Positions 1 through 9,600 of a stretch of DNA of 42,757 bases are shown one piece after another. Position 1 is the stretch's first letter. The number at the start of each line of letters is the position of its first letter. The position numbers and the translations under genes are program-made. Origin of the DNA: an uncultured Bacteroides sp. (GTDB lineage Bacteria > Bacteroidota > Bacteroidia > Bacteroidales > Bacteroidaceae); assembly GCA_947074345.1 (NCBI GenBank), contig CAMTPH010000013.1:1-42757 (forward strand), read 5' to 3'. The notes under the pieces are model-generated. The model was not told the DNA's origin. It saw only the letters and a list, made by a program, of their open reading frames with translations, and made no database searches.

Positions 1-57
1 TAGAGTAGCTGACTACGGATCAGCCGGTTACAGGTTTGAATCCTGTCGCGATCACCA
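1..57 (+). tRNA. tRNA-Arg (anticodon ACG), 3' part only
   Basis: The window opens inside a tRNA. The anticodon stem is GCTGA (8-12) with TCAGC (20-24); the 7-nt loop CTACGGA places anticodon ACG at 15-17, which reads Arg CGN codons. The T arm ACAGG/CCTGT encloses TTTGAAT. The acceptor 3' strand CGCGATC is followed by discriminator A and an encoded CCA end (55-57). The D arm and 5' acceptor strand lie outside the window. Confidence 0.93.
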
Positions 58-92
58 AAGCTTCTACAATGTGAATTGTGGAAGCTTTTTTT
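58..92 (+). terminator. Rho-independent terminator of tRNA-Arg
   Basis: A 13-bp stem (58-70 with 75-87, one T-G wobble) with loop GTGA is followed by a run of T. It starts directly after the tRNA CCA end. Confidence 0.9.
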
Positions 93-139
93 ATATACAC
101 ATTTCACTCCTCTTTTCCTCTTTTCTAAATAATAATATT

Positions 140-147
140 TACTTTTG
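140..147 (+). promoter_or_regulatory. Bacteroidota -7 element TACTTTTG
   Basis: TACTTTTG fits the TAnnTTTG consensus of the Bacteroidota primary sigma factor exactly and lies 28 nt before the ATG of the DUF362 gene. No clear upstream TTTG (-33) is seen. The spacing supports the start at 176. Confidence 0.5.
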
Positions 148-175
148 TTATATTAGATTAATTAATGCACTAACC

Positions 176-1297
176 ATGGAAAAGTCTAAAGTCTATTTCA
201 CAAATCTACGAACTAAGCCAACTGCTAATCTATTAAATAAATTAGAAAGGCTAGTAAAGAAAGCAGGTATCGAGAGTCTATCTTTAACCAACAGTTTTGT
301 AGCTATCAAAATACATTTCGGCGAACCGGGCAATTTGGCTTATCTACGGCCAAACTATGCCGCTTGCATTAGTAATCTATTAAAAAGTCTTGGAGCCAAA
401 CCTTTCTTGACAGATTGCAACACGCTATATTCGGGTAAACGGGCCAATGCCGTTGATCATTTACAAAGTGCGATGGAGAATGGTTTCAACCCAATATCAG
501 CACAATGTCAAGTAATCATAGCCGATGGATTAAAGGGAACCGATTATAGAGAGATAGAAGTAGGAGGCGAATATTGCAAAACAGCTAAGATTGGCACAGC
601 TATTGCCGATGCTGATGTGATATTAAGCATGACACATTTCAAAGGTCACGAACAATCGGGTTTTGGAGGTTCATTAAAAAACCTTGGTATGGGTTGCGCC
701 AGTGTGGGCGGCAAATTAGAGTTACACAGCGCCTCACAGCCAGTCATAGAGAAACAAAACTGTATTGGTTGTAATATCTGTGTGAAATATTGCGCACACG
801 ATGCCGTACATCTCAATGCTAAACGAAAAGCAGATATTGATTATGATAAATGTGTTGGATGCGGACAATGCGTAGCACTCTGTCAATACGATGCAGCCGT
901 GATGGGAAGTAGCGATACATCAGAACGACTGAATTATAAAATTGCAGAATACTCATTGGCAGTCGTCAAAGACAAGCCCCATTTCCATATCAGTTTTATA
1001 ATGAATGTATCTCCCGAATGCGATTGTTGGAACCACAACGATGCAGCAATCATCCCCGATTTAGGTATTCTAGCATCGTTTGATCCTGTTGCCCTCGATA
1101 TGGCATGCGCTGATATGGTTATCAACGCCCCTATCCTACGAAATGATAACCAACTAGCCAACGAGCATCACCACGATGATCTTTGCGGTTGCGATAAGTT
1201 TCGTCTTATGCATCCCGACACCGATTGGTTTGCTGGATTGGAACATGCCGAAAAGATAGGCTTAGGCACAATGCAATACAAATTAATAACCGTTTAA
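176..1297 (+). CDS. DUF362 domain protein with two [4Fe-4S] ferredoxin motifs
   Basis: A 373-residue protein. A DUF362-type domain fills the N-terminal ~190 residues (GEPGNLAYLRPNY, FLTDCNTLYSGKR, SMTHFKGHEQSGFGG). Two ferredoxin clusters follow: CIGCNICVKYC and CVGCGQCVALC, each CxxCxxCxxxC, able to hold two [4Fe-4S] centres. The tail resumes the DUF362 fold. The family is probably redox-linked, but its substrate is not established. No signal peptide, so likely cytoplasmic. The frame stays open upstream to position 71, but that earlier ATG lies inside the tRNA terminator; the ATG at 176 sits just behind a TAnnTTTG promoter. The next gene starts 20 nt after the stop, so the two are probably co-transcribed. 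Confidence 0.85.
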   Translation: MEKSKVYFTNLRTKPTANLLNKLERLVKKAGIESLSLTNSFVAIKIHFGEPGNLAYLRPNYAACISNLLKSLGAKPFLTDCNTLYSGKRANAVDHLQSAMENGFNPISAQCQVIIADGLKGTDYREIEVGGEYCKTAKIGTAIADADVILSMTHFKGHEQSGFGGSLKNLGMGCASVGGKLELHSASQPVIEKQNCIGCNICVKYCAHDAVHLNAKRKADIDYDKCVGCGQCVALCQYDAAVMGSSDTSERLNYKIAEYSLAVVKDKPHFHISFIMNVSPECDCWNHNDAAIIPDLGILASFDPVALDMACADMVINAPILRNDNQLANEHHHDDLCGCDKFRLMHPDTDWFAGLEHAEKIGLGTMQYKLITV

Positions 1298-1317
1298 ACA
1301 ACAAGATATCACCTGAT

Positions 1318-1713
1318 ATGAGCAGAAACATGAATGAAGTAATGGAGAGATTCAGAACCATCGAGTTTACAGAAGATTTCGACATTATTGTAGCTATTGC
1401 CAATGGAGGAATTATTCCGGCAACCATCATCAACCAACGTTTACAGAAAGAAATGCAGATAGTAAAAATCAATCTGAGAGATGAATTTCAACGACCTAAG
1501 TACGATGCCCCTATTTTAATTTCTCCAATAGATTTTGAATTTAAAGACAAAAGCATATTGTTGGTAGACGATCGAATAAAAACAGGTTCAACGATCAAAC
1601 TAGCCAAAGAGTTGATGGCAGACGCAAAACTAATAAAAACATTTGCAGTTAACGGCAATGCAGACTATGCGCTCTTTGACGAAACATGTTTTAAGTTCCC
1701 GTGGATTATATAA
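1318..1713 (+). CDS. Phosphoribosyltransferase-like protein
   Basis: A 131-residue protein with the type I phosphoribosyltransferase signature: hydrophobic strand then acidic pair and loop, ILLVDDRIKTGST (residues 80-92), which binds PRPP in the family. The N-terminal half has IVAIANGGIIP, the loop that usually contacts pyrophosphate. It is short for the family and lacks a recognisable base-binding hood, so the substrate cannot be named. The frame is open upstream to 1225 inside the previous gene; ATG 1318 is chosen because it clears that gene. It follows the DUF362 gene by 20 nt, suggesting an operon. Confidence 0.7.
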   Translation: MSRNMNEVMERFRTIEFTEDFDIIVAIANGGIIPATIINQRLQKEMQIVKINLRDEFQRPKYDAPILISPIDFEFKDKSILLVDDRIKTGSTIKLAKELMADAKLIKTFAVNGNADYALFDETCFKFPWII

Positions 1714-1831
1714 TTAAAAATAGCAGTAGGCTTTTACAACCACAGCACGTCTTTATTTGTTCTTTTTCTTATTAAGCATTTTTTAATTATACTAATTTTT
1801 CTATTTTCGTAGAATTCTTACTTATACTAAG

Positions 1832-2635
1832 ATGGAGACAATCAATATCAAGCATAAGCCACACGACATAGGCTTTGCACTTAGTGGAGGATTTATTAAG
1901 GGATTTGCACATTTGGGTGCTATGCAAGCATTACTAGAGCACGACATTAAACCCGATATAATCTCGGGCGTTAGCGCCGGTGCATTAGCAGGCGTATTTG
2001 TTGCCGATGGCAATGAGCCCTATAAAGTGCTTGATATTTTCTCAGGACATAAATTCGAAGATCTCACTACCATGGTTATCCCTACCGTTGGGCTATTCGA
2101 TTTAAAAGACTTTATCGAATTTCTGAAAAGCAATTTAAAAGCCAAGAAAATTGAAGATTTAAATACACCACTTATCATAACCGCAACCGACTTCGATCGC
2201 GGTCGCTCAGTACATTTTAGAAAAGGCGAGATAGCAGAACGAGTAGCAGCATCTTGTTGCATGCCCGTTATGTTTAGGCCCGTCAATATTAACGGAACAC
2301 ATTTTGTGGATGGAGGATTGTTAATGAACTTACCCATAAATACCATTCGCCGCGATTGCAACAAAGTGATAGCCATAAATGTTAGTCCTCTCGAAGCCGA
2401 TGAATATAAGATGAATATTATCAGCATCGCACTACGCTCCTATCATTTTATGTTTAGAGCCAACGGTTTTACAGTTCGCGACAACTGCGATTTGCTTATC
2501 GAGCCATACAATTTAAATGGATACAGTAATCGTGAATTAGAAAAAGCCGACGAGATCTTTAAACAAGGATATGATACAGCCAAAGAGATTATAACCAGAT
2601 CGCTCGAAGAAAACGGCACTATCTGGATCGAATAA
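1832..2635 (+). CDS. Patatin-like phospholipase
   Basis: A 267-residue patatin-family acyl hydrolase. The oxyanion-hole glycine loop SGGFIKGFAHLG lies near residues 18-29, the nucleophile elbow GVSAG puts Ser at 48, and the catalytic Asp is D160 in VDGG: the Ser-Asp dyad of the family is complete. Bacterial members cleave acyl groups from phospholipids or related lipids; the substrate here is unknown. No signal peptide or transmembrane segment, so it looks cytoplasmic (RssA-like) rather than secreted. The start follows a T-rich stretch with a near-consensus box (TATTTTCG at 1802). The alpha-amylase gene starts 28 nt after its stop, so the two may share a transcript. Confidence 0.88.
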   Translation: METINIKHKPHDIGFALSGGFIKGFAHLGAMQALLEHDIKPDIISGVSAGALAGVFVADGNEPYKVLDIFSGHKFEDLTTMVIPTVGLFDLKDFIEFLKSNLKAKKIEDLNTPLIITATDFDRGRSVHFRKGEIAERVAASCCMPVMFRPVNINGTHFVDGGLLMNLPINTIRRDCNKVIAINVSPLEADEYKMNIISIALRSYHFMFRANGFTVRDNCDLLIEPYNLNGYSNRELEKADEIFKQGYDTAKEIITRSLEENGTIWIE

Positions 2636-2663
2636 AATTATTACATTACAAAAAGATTCCAAA

Positions 2664-4361
2664 ATGGATAACAACTCCAAAATACTTATTTATCAAGTCA
2701 TGACACGCCTATTTGGCAATGATAACTGTTCGTGCATCAACAATGCGGATATAGGTGTCAATGGCTGTGGAAAGATGTCTCATTTCAATACCAAGACCTT
2801 CAAAGAGATCAAGAAATTAGGCACTACCCATATTTGGTATACCGGTATCATTGAGCATGCTACTCAAACCGATTATAGACGTTACAATATTCGCCCCGAC
2901 CATCCTGCTATTGTAAAAGGCAAAGCCGGATCACCCTATGCCATAAAAGATTATTTCGACATAGATCCCGATATAGCCAGTGATGTCCCCGAGCGTATGC
3001 ACGAGTTTGAAGAGTTAGTAAAACGTACTCACAAAGCAGGATTGAAAGTCATCATCGACTTTGTTCCCAACCATGTAGCTCGCCAATACCATTCCGATTC
3101 ACAACCCGATGGAACGGTTCAGCTTGGTGCAAACGATGATTCCAGTTATGCATTTAGTCCATACAACAATTTCTACTATATTCCGCAATGCCAGCTACAT
3201 GGGCAGTTTGATATGAAAGGTAGCGCTAGCGAACCATATTATGAATTTCCTGCAAAGGCAACAGGCAACAATCGGTTTGACGCATATCCCAACATCAATG
3301 ATTGGTACGAAACCATTAAACTCAATTATGGGATTGATTACCAAAATGGCGGGACACATAACTTCACCCCTACTCCCGACACATGGATAAAGATGTTAGA
3401 CATCCTATTATTCTGGGCTTCCAAAGAGATTGATGCATTTCGATGCGATATGGCAGAAATGGTACCCGTTGAATTTTGGGAATGGGCAATACCAAAAGTA
3501 AAAGAGAAATACCCCCAAATATTATTCATCGCCGAAGTATACAACCCTGCCGAATATAGAAACTACTTGTTCAAAGGTCATTTCGATTATCTGTACGATA
3601 AGGTAGGACTCTATGACACCTTACGCAATGTTATTTGCGGATATGATTCGGCAACAGCCATCACACGTAGTTGGCAGAGCTTAGATGGCATAGAAAAACG
3701 GATGTTGAACTTCCTCGAAAATCATGATGAGCAACGCATCGCCTCAGATTTCTTTGCTGCAAATCCTATTAAGGCGATACCCGGACTAATTGTATCATCC
3801 TGTATGAATACAAATCCAATGATGATTTATTTTGGTCAAGAGTTTGGAGAGCTAGGCATGGATAGCGAAGGATTTAGCGGACGAGATGGACGAACAACCA
3901 TATTCGATTATTGGAGTGTAGACACCGTTCGCAGATGGAGAAACGAAGGAACATATGATGGTAAATTGCTTACCAAGAACGAGAAACTAATTTACGATTT
4001 ACACAAAAAGATACTAAACATATCTGTCAATGAGCCTGCTATTTCGAAAGGTAGCTTCTTTGATTTGATGTATGCTAACTTAGACGGTTGGAAGTTCAAT
4101 GCACACAAACAATATGTGTTCTTCAGAAAATACGAAAATCAGCTATTATTAATTGCAGTAAATTTTGATAATCAGCCGGTTGATATAGCAGTCAACATAC
4201 CTTCGCACGCATTCGATTATTTAGAGTTACCACTTATCGACTCGTACAAGGCCAAAGAGCTAATATCTGGCAAGAATGAAAACATCAATCTACTTCCTGA
4301 TAAATCAACCGAGCTTACTCTAAATGCCTATAGCGGCAAGATACTGAAGATAGAATTATAA
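2664..4361 (+). CDS. Alpha-amylase family (GH13) glycosidase, cytoplasmic
   Basis: A 565-residue GH13 enzyme acting on alpha-glucans. Conserved regions in order: region I IIDFVPNHV (130-138), region II DAFRCDMAE with nucleophile D262, region III FIAEVYNP with acid/base E291, and region IV NHDEQR (353-358). A beta-sandwich C domain ends the protein. No signal peptide, so it probably works on intracellular glycogen or imported maltodextrin. It follows the patatin gene by 28 nt. A branching enzyme gene lies about 7 kb away on the other strand, consistent with internal glycogen turnover. The exact product specificity cannot be read from sequence. Confidence 0.9.
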   Translation: MDNNSKILIYQVMTRLFGNDNCSCINNADIGVNGCGKMSHFNTKTFKEIKKLGTTHIWYTGIIEHATQTDYRRYNIRPDHPAIVKGKAGSPYAIKDYFDIDPDIASDVPERMHEFEELVKRTHKAGLKVIIDFVPNHVARQYHSDSQPDGTVQLGANDDSSYAFSPYNNFYYIPQCQLHGQFDMKGSASEPYYEFPAKATGNNRFDAYPNINDWYETIKLNYGIDYQNGGTHNFTPTPDTWIKMLDILLFWASKEIDAFRCDMAEMVPVEFWEWAIPKVKEKYPQILFIAEVYNPAEYRNYLFKGHFDYLYDKVGLYDTLRNVICGYDSATAITRSWQSLDGIEKRMLNFLENHDEQRIASDFFAANPIKAIPGLIVSSCMNTNPMMIYFGQEFGELGMDSEGFSGRDGRTTIFDYWSVDTVRRWRNEGTYDGKLLTKNEKLIYDLHKKILNISVNEPAISKGSFFDLMYANLDGWKFNAHKQYVFFRKYENQLLLIAVNFDNQPVDIAVNIPSHAFDYLELPLIDSYKAKELISGKNENINLLPDKSTELTLNAYSGKILKIEL

Positions 4362-4402
4362 AGCTCAAAGTTCATCTATCCGAATATAAACAGAAGGTTT
4401 GA

Positions 4403-4418
4403 TAACTGTTAACAGTTA
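4403..4418. repeat. 16-bp perfect palindrome TAACTGTTAACAGTTA
   Basis: TAACTGTT is followed at once by its reverse complement AACAGTTA. It lies in the short gap between two convergent genes, 15 bp from a long hairpin whose loop repeats the GTTAAC core. It could be a protein site or an RNA hairpin; nothing in the sequence decides. Confidence 0.5.
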
Positions 4419-4433
4419 ACAGATGAAACATAT

Positions 4434-4475
4434 ATAAATAGCGCGATAACAGTTAACAGTTATCGCGCTATTTAT
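4434..4475. terminator. Bidirectional terminator between alpha-amylase and AraC genes
   Basis: A perfect 17-bp inverted repeat (4434-4450 with 4459-4475) has the 8-nt loop AGTTAACA. It includes a GC-rich core GCGCG and A/T-rich outer ends. It sits between convergent genes, so it can serve both. Confidence 0.8.
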
Positions 4476-4512
4476 GTATATACAATTGAGAAAAGCCAAC
4501 TAAACAATCTGT

Positions 4513-5331
4513 TTATTTAAGCTGTCTATACTCCGAAGGCGAATAGCCTGTATGTTTTTTGAAGTATCTACCCAGAAAAGATTGATCAGGGAAATTATAT
4601 TTATCAGCAATTTCTTTAATTGATAAGTTAGTCTTTTGCAAAGCCACTTTCAATTCGAGCACAGAGAAGCGGTCAATAATATCTTTAGCAGACCTTACTT
4701 TAGTAATCTCCTTGACAATAGTAGCTAAATATCTTGTCGATATGCACAATGTATCAGCATACCAAGTCACATCTCTTTGCAAAGGAGCATTATTATGAAG
4801 CAAATCAATAAACTTCTTAAACAACTCCTCTTTTCTACTATTACCACTTAACTGCTCTTTCGTAAAGTAACGCTGAACCTTATCATAGGTATCCCAAATA
4901 AAGATTTCAAGAAGATTTTGCGCTATATCGTTTCGAAAACGATTTTCACGATCCAAATATATAATCGAAGCTGTTTTTATGAGTTGATAGAAAGGCCCAA
5001 CATTATCTTTCTCACTTGTTATAAAAAAAGGATTATCATTAATAAAGTGAAAAAATGCCGGCTCAAGTCTAAAACAAGCAATATGCATCATTTCAGTTGA
5101 GTATTTAAAATAACTGACAGAAAAGTCATCGCTACAGCTATCAATTGAAATTATTGAATTGGGCAACAAGAAAATATTCGCTTTCTGAACAACATGATAT
5201 TCATTTAAATTAATGGTCATATGTGCTTCTCCTTTCTCGCAATACATTAGCACGCCGTAATCTATCTTAGTAAGATTATTATAATATTCATGGAGCTTTC
5301 CGCAACCAATTATAAATTTATCATTATCCAT
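4513..5331 (-). CDS. AraC-family transcriptional regulator
   Basis: A 272-residue regulator. The N-terminal half looks like a cupin-type sensing domain (GVLMYCEKGEAHMTI). The C-terminal ~100 residues carry two helix-turn-helix motifs typical of AraC: one around LCISTRYLATIVKEITK, the other NLSIKEIADKYNFPDQSF followed by FKKHTGYSPSEYRQ. The start is ATG at 5331: the frame runs nine codons further only to a TTG (5358), while ATG 5331 lies about 40 nt after a consensus TATATTTG box. It is divergent from the RND efflux operon, so it probably controls that operon and may regulate itself through the palindrome at 5362-5379. The effector is unknown. Confidence 0.85.
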   Translation of the reverse strand: MDNDKFIIGCGKLHEYYNNLTKIDYGVLMYCEKGEAHMTINLNEYHVVQKANIFLLPNSIISIDSCSDDFSVSYFKYSTEMMHIACFRLEPAFFHFINDNPFFITSEKDNVGPFYQLIKTASIIYLDRENRFRNDIAQNLLEIFIWDTYDKVQRYFTKEQLSGNSRKEELFKKFIDLLHNNAPLQRDVTWYADTLCISTRYLATIVKEITKVRSAKDIIDRFSVLELKVALQKTNLSIKEIADKYNFPDQSFLGRYFKKHTGYSPSEYRQLK

Positions 5332-5361
5332 CTCTTTTCGATTTACAAAATCACACAATTA

Positions 5362-5380
5362 ATATTTGATGTCAAATATA
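5362..5380 (-). promoter_or_regulatory. Palindromic operator overlapping the araC-type gene's -7 box
   Basis: ATATTTGA-TG-TCAAATAT is a perfect 8+2+8 inverted repeat at 5362-5379. Read on the minus strand, 5380-5373 is TATATTTG, an exact TAnnTTTG box about 42 nt before the regulator's ATG. A protein bound to the palindrome would cover this promoter. Operator function is inferred. Confidence 0.5.
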
Positions 5381-5469
5381 GACAATAGATTTTGTTTTTT
5401 TATATATTCTATTCCGAAAATGAACAAACGAACAGTTATTATGAAACATAATGAGATGAGACATATTAA

Positions 5470-5477
5470 TAATTTTG
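5470..5477 (+). promoter_or_regulatory. -7 element TAATTTTG of the RND operon
   Basis: An exact TAnnTTTG match 39 nt before the ATG of the efflux adaptor. No clear TTTG is seen at the -33 position, which would fit a promoter needing an activator. Activation by the divergent AraC protein is inferred. Confidence 0.5.
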
Positions 5478-5516
5478 CAATCGGTTATTAGTTAAATAAA
5501 AGATTGAATATTAATT

Positions 5517-6644
5517 ATGAGAAAAAAGTATGTAACAAAATCAATGTTGATTTTGATTAGCACTATTGTCATGGCTTCATGTGGAGAAGCACCCGTACAA
5601 CAACAGCAAGCACAAGCTTACGACACAATGATTGTTGGTACATCAAATAAGGAGTTAAAAACAAACTACACTGCCACTATACGTGGACAACAAGATATAG
5701 ATATATATCCTCAAGTATCGGGAGCATTGACTAAGCTCTTAGTAAACGAAGGTGAAACTGTACAAAAAGGAAAATTACTCTTTGTAATTGACCAAGTACC
5801 TTATCAAGCAGCCTTGCGCACTGCAGAAGCAAATGTAGAAGTTGCAAAAGCAGGCGTAGCAACTGCACAATTGGTGTTTGACAGCAAACAAGTACTATTC
5901 AACGAGAATGTTATCTCTGAGTTTGAATTGCAAACAGCCAACAACAGTTTATTGACAGCCAAAGCACAATTGGCACAAGCAGAAGCTCAACGCATCAATG
6001 CTGCAAACAATTTGTCTTTTACAGAAGTTAAAAGCCCAGTAAATGGTGTTGTAGGTGTATTGCCATATCGAGTTGGTTCATTAGTTGGTCCAACTATTCC
6101 AAAACCATTGACATCGGTATCTGATAATTCGGCGATGTTTGTTTACTTCTCAATGACAGAAAATCAATTATTAGATTTAACTCGCAAATATGGTTCTAAA
6201 GATAAAGCCATGAGCGAGATGCCAGAAATCCAATTGATTTTGAACGATAAATCGGTTTATGAAACTCCAGGAAAAGTAGAAGCTATCAGCGGTGTTATCG
6301 ACCGTAACACAGGCTCTGTAACATTGCGTGCTATGTTTCCTAACCCAAATGGCTTATTGCAAAGTGGAGCATCAGGCAATGTAGTATTTCCAGTTGAAGT
6401 ATCTAACTGCATGGTTATCCCAAGAACTGCAACATTCGAAATTCAAAACCTAACTTTCGTTTACACGATTGCCGATGGTAAAGCAAAAGCGATTCCGGTA
6501 AATGTGACTCGCATCAATGGTGGTGAAGAGTACATTGTAAATAGCGGACTTAATGCAGGTGATCTAATCATCACAGAAGGTGTTGCCTTGTTGCGCGAAG
6601 GAACTCCTGTTACTGCTAAAAACACATCGTCGGTTTCTAAATAA
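5517..6644 (+). CDS. RND efflux periplasmic adaptor (membrane fusion protein), lipoprotein
   Basis: A 375-residue AcrA/MexA-type adaptor that joins an inner-membrane RND pump to an outer-membrane channel. The N-terminus is a lipoprotein signal with lipobox VMAS-C, lipidated Cys at 22. A biotinyl-lipoyl half motif follows (IDIYPQVSGALTKLLVNEGE), then an alpha-helical hairpin rich in Ala/Gln (about 95-165), the second lipoyl half (FTEVKSPVNGVVGVLPYRVG) and beta-barrel and membrane-proximal domains. It is the first gene of a three-gene operon, 15 nt before the pump gene. Exported compounds are probably drugs, bile salts or other amphiphiles, but this is not readable from sequence. Confidence 0.93.
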   Translation: MRKKYVTKSMLILISTIVMASCGEAPVQQQQAQAYDTMIVGTSNKELKTNYTATIRGQQDIDIYPQVSGALTKLLVNEGETVQKGKLLFVIDQVPYQAALRTAEANVEVAKAGVATAQLVFDSKQVLFNENVISEFELQTANNSLLTAKAQLAQAEAQRINAANNLSFTEVKSPVNGVVGVLPYRVGSLVGPTIPKPLTSVSDNSAMFVYFSMTENQLLDLTRKYGSKDKAMSEMPEIQLILNDKSVYETPGKVEAISGVIDRNTGSVTLRAMFPNPNGLLQSGASGNVVFPVEVSNCMVIPRTATFEIQNLTFVYTIADGKAKAIPVNVTRINGGEEYIVNSGLNAGDLIITEGVALLREGTPVTAKNTSSVSK

Positions 6645-6659
6645 AAAAGGAAATAAATC

Positions 6660-9600
6660 ATGAATTTAAGAACATTTATAGAGAGACCCGTTCTATCAGG
6701 GGTCATCTCTATTACAATAGTAATCCTAGGTATCATAGGGTTATTCTCATTGCCTGTAGAGCAATATCCAGACATTGCACCCCCTACTATTCAGGTAAGT
6801 GCAACCTATTTTGGTGCTAGTGCCGAAACCATTCAGAAGAGTGTGATTGCGCCTCTTGAAGAAGCAATCAATGGTGTAGAAGACATGACATACATGACCT
6901 CTTCTGCTACCAATGCCGGTACAGCCACTATTACAGTTTACTTCAAACAAGGTTCTGACCCCGACATGGCTGCTGTCAATGTACAAAACAGGGTAACAAG
7001 AGCCACAGGCTCGCTACCTGCCGAAGTAACTCAAGTTGGGGTAACAACATCGAAACGTCAAACAAGTATGTTACAGATGTTTAATGTAAATAGTCCCAAC
7101 AACTCTTACGACGAAACATTTCTTTCTAACTACATCAACATCAACTTGAAACCTGAAATTTTACGTATTCAAGGTGTGGGTGACATGATGGTTTTAGGAG
7201 GTGATTACAGTATGCGTATCTGGTTAAAACCAGATGTAATGGCACAATACAAGCTAATTCCAGTTGATGTAACAATGGCTTTAGCAGAACAGAATATTGA
7301 AGCTGCTACAGGTTCTTTTGGTGAGAACTCTACTGAGTCTAATCAATATACGATGAAGTATAAAGGACGTATGCAAACACCTGAAGAGTTTGGAGAAATC
7401 GTAATTCGCTCTACCGACGATGGTGAAGTGTTAAAACTAAAAGATATAGCCGATATTGAATTAGGTAGAGACTCATATGCATTCCAAGGAGGTTTGAATG
7501 GCCATAATGGTATCTCTTGTATGATCTTCCAAGTAGCTGGTTCTAATGCGACTGATGTAAATAAGAATATTGATAAATTCTTAGATGAAGCTCGCAAAGA
7601 TTTACCAGAAGGTCTAGAGATTACTCAAATCATGAGTACTAACGACTTCTTATTTGCATCTATTTACAATGTAATTGAGACACTTGTTATCTCTATCTTC
7701 TTGGTAATTTTAGTGGTATACGTATTCTTGCAAGATGTGCGTTCAACCATTGTACCTTTGGTAAGTATCATTGTTTCTCTTATTGGTACATTTGCTTTCA
7801 TGGCACTTATCGGTTTCAGTTTGAACTTAATCACACTGTTTGCGCTCGTCTTAGTAATTGGTACGGTAGTAGATGATGCCATCGTTGTGGTCGAAGCCGT
7901 TCAATCTCGTTTCGACGTAGGTTACCGTTCATCATATATGGCAAGTATTGATGCTATGAAAGGTATCAGCAATGCCATTATCACTACTACCATCGTATTT
8001 ATGGCCGTGTTTATTCCGGTATCATTCATGGGTGGTGTATCAGGTACATTCTATACACAATTTGGTCTTACCATGGCAGCTGCCGTTGCTATCTCTACAT
8101 TGAATGCACTTACTTTGAGTCCTGCTCTTTGTGCATTAATGCTTCGCCCTTATGTAAATGAAGATGGAACAGTAAAAGATAACTTTGCAGCTCGTTTCCG
8201 TAAAGCTTTCAACATAGCTCTTAACTATTCAGTAGGTAAATACAAAAACGGAGCCATGTTTTTCATTAAGAAACCTTGGTTAACATGGGCTACTATACTT
8301 TGCTCGGTAGTATTGCTTGTATATTTTATGAATACAACTAAGAGCGCACTTGTGCCCGACGAAGACCAAGGTGTTCTATTCGTGAACGTTAATACAGCTC
8401 CTGGTAGTTCACTTAAAACGACTGCAGAAATTGTAAAACGCATCGAAGAGCGCTTATTGGATATGCCTCAGAAAAAAGAGTTACAAAAAGTATCTGGTTA
8501 TGGTTTACTATCAGGACAAGGTAACTCATTTGCGATGTTGATTATGAAACTTAAACCTTGGGATGATCGTAAATCGAAAGAAGATCAAGTGCAAAGTGTC
8601 ATTCAACAAGTTTATGCGAGAACTGCCGATATTAAAGATGCACAAATCTTTGCTATTGCTCCAGGTATGATTCCAGGTTATGGTATGGGTAATGCACTCG
8701 ATCTTCAACTGCAAGACAGAACTGGTGGAGATGTGAATGACTTCTATATGACTACTATGCAGTATCTAGGTGCATTGAATGCTCGCCCTGAAATTGCCAT
8801 GGCCTTCTCTACTTTCGACGTAAGATATCCACAATGGACAGTAGAAGTAGATGCGGCTAAATGTAAACGTGCCGGTATCACTCCTGATGCTGTACTAAGC
8901 ACCCTTTCGGGATATTATGGTGGACAATATGTATCAAACATCAACCGCTTCTCTAAAGTATACCGTGTAATGATGCAAGCCGAGCCTAACCAACGTTTAG
9001 ACGAAGAGTCTTTGAACGGTACGTTCGTAAGAATGGCTAATGGTGAGATGGCTCCTTTAAGCCAATTTGTAACTCTTACTCGTACGTATGGAGCTGAGTC
9101 GTTAAGCCGTTTCAATATGTACAATTCAATTGCAGTAAATGCAATGCCAGCTCCTGGTTATTCAACAGGTGAAGCGATCAATGCTGTTCGCGAAACAGCC
9201 GCAGTTGCTCTTCCTAGAGGATATGGCTATGACTTTGGTGGTATCACTCGCGAAGAGAGTGAACAAGAAGGTACAACAGGTATCATCTTTGCCATCTGTA
9301 TCTTAATGGTTTACTTAGTATTGTGTGCACTATACGAAAGTTTCATCGTACCATTTGCTGTAATCTTTGCAGTGCCAATGGGTTTGATGGGTAGCTTCTT
9401 ATTTGCTCGCATGTTTGGTCAAGAAAACAACATCTACTTACAAACAGGTTTGATTATGTTGATTGGTCTATTGGCTAAAACAGCCATTCTTCTTACTGAG
9501 TATGCTTCTGAAAGAAGAAAAGCAGGTATGGGTATTGTAGCATCTGCTATCAGTGCAGCAAAAGCACGTTTTCGTCCTATCCTTATGACTGCCCTTACTA

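Noticed and set aside
71-175. 35-codon N-terminal extension of the DUF362 gene
   Set aside because: It starts inside the tRNA-Arg terminator and its residues do not match the family; the ATG at 176 follows a promoter box.
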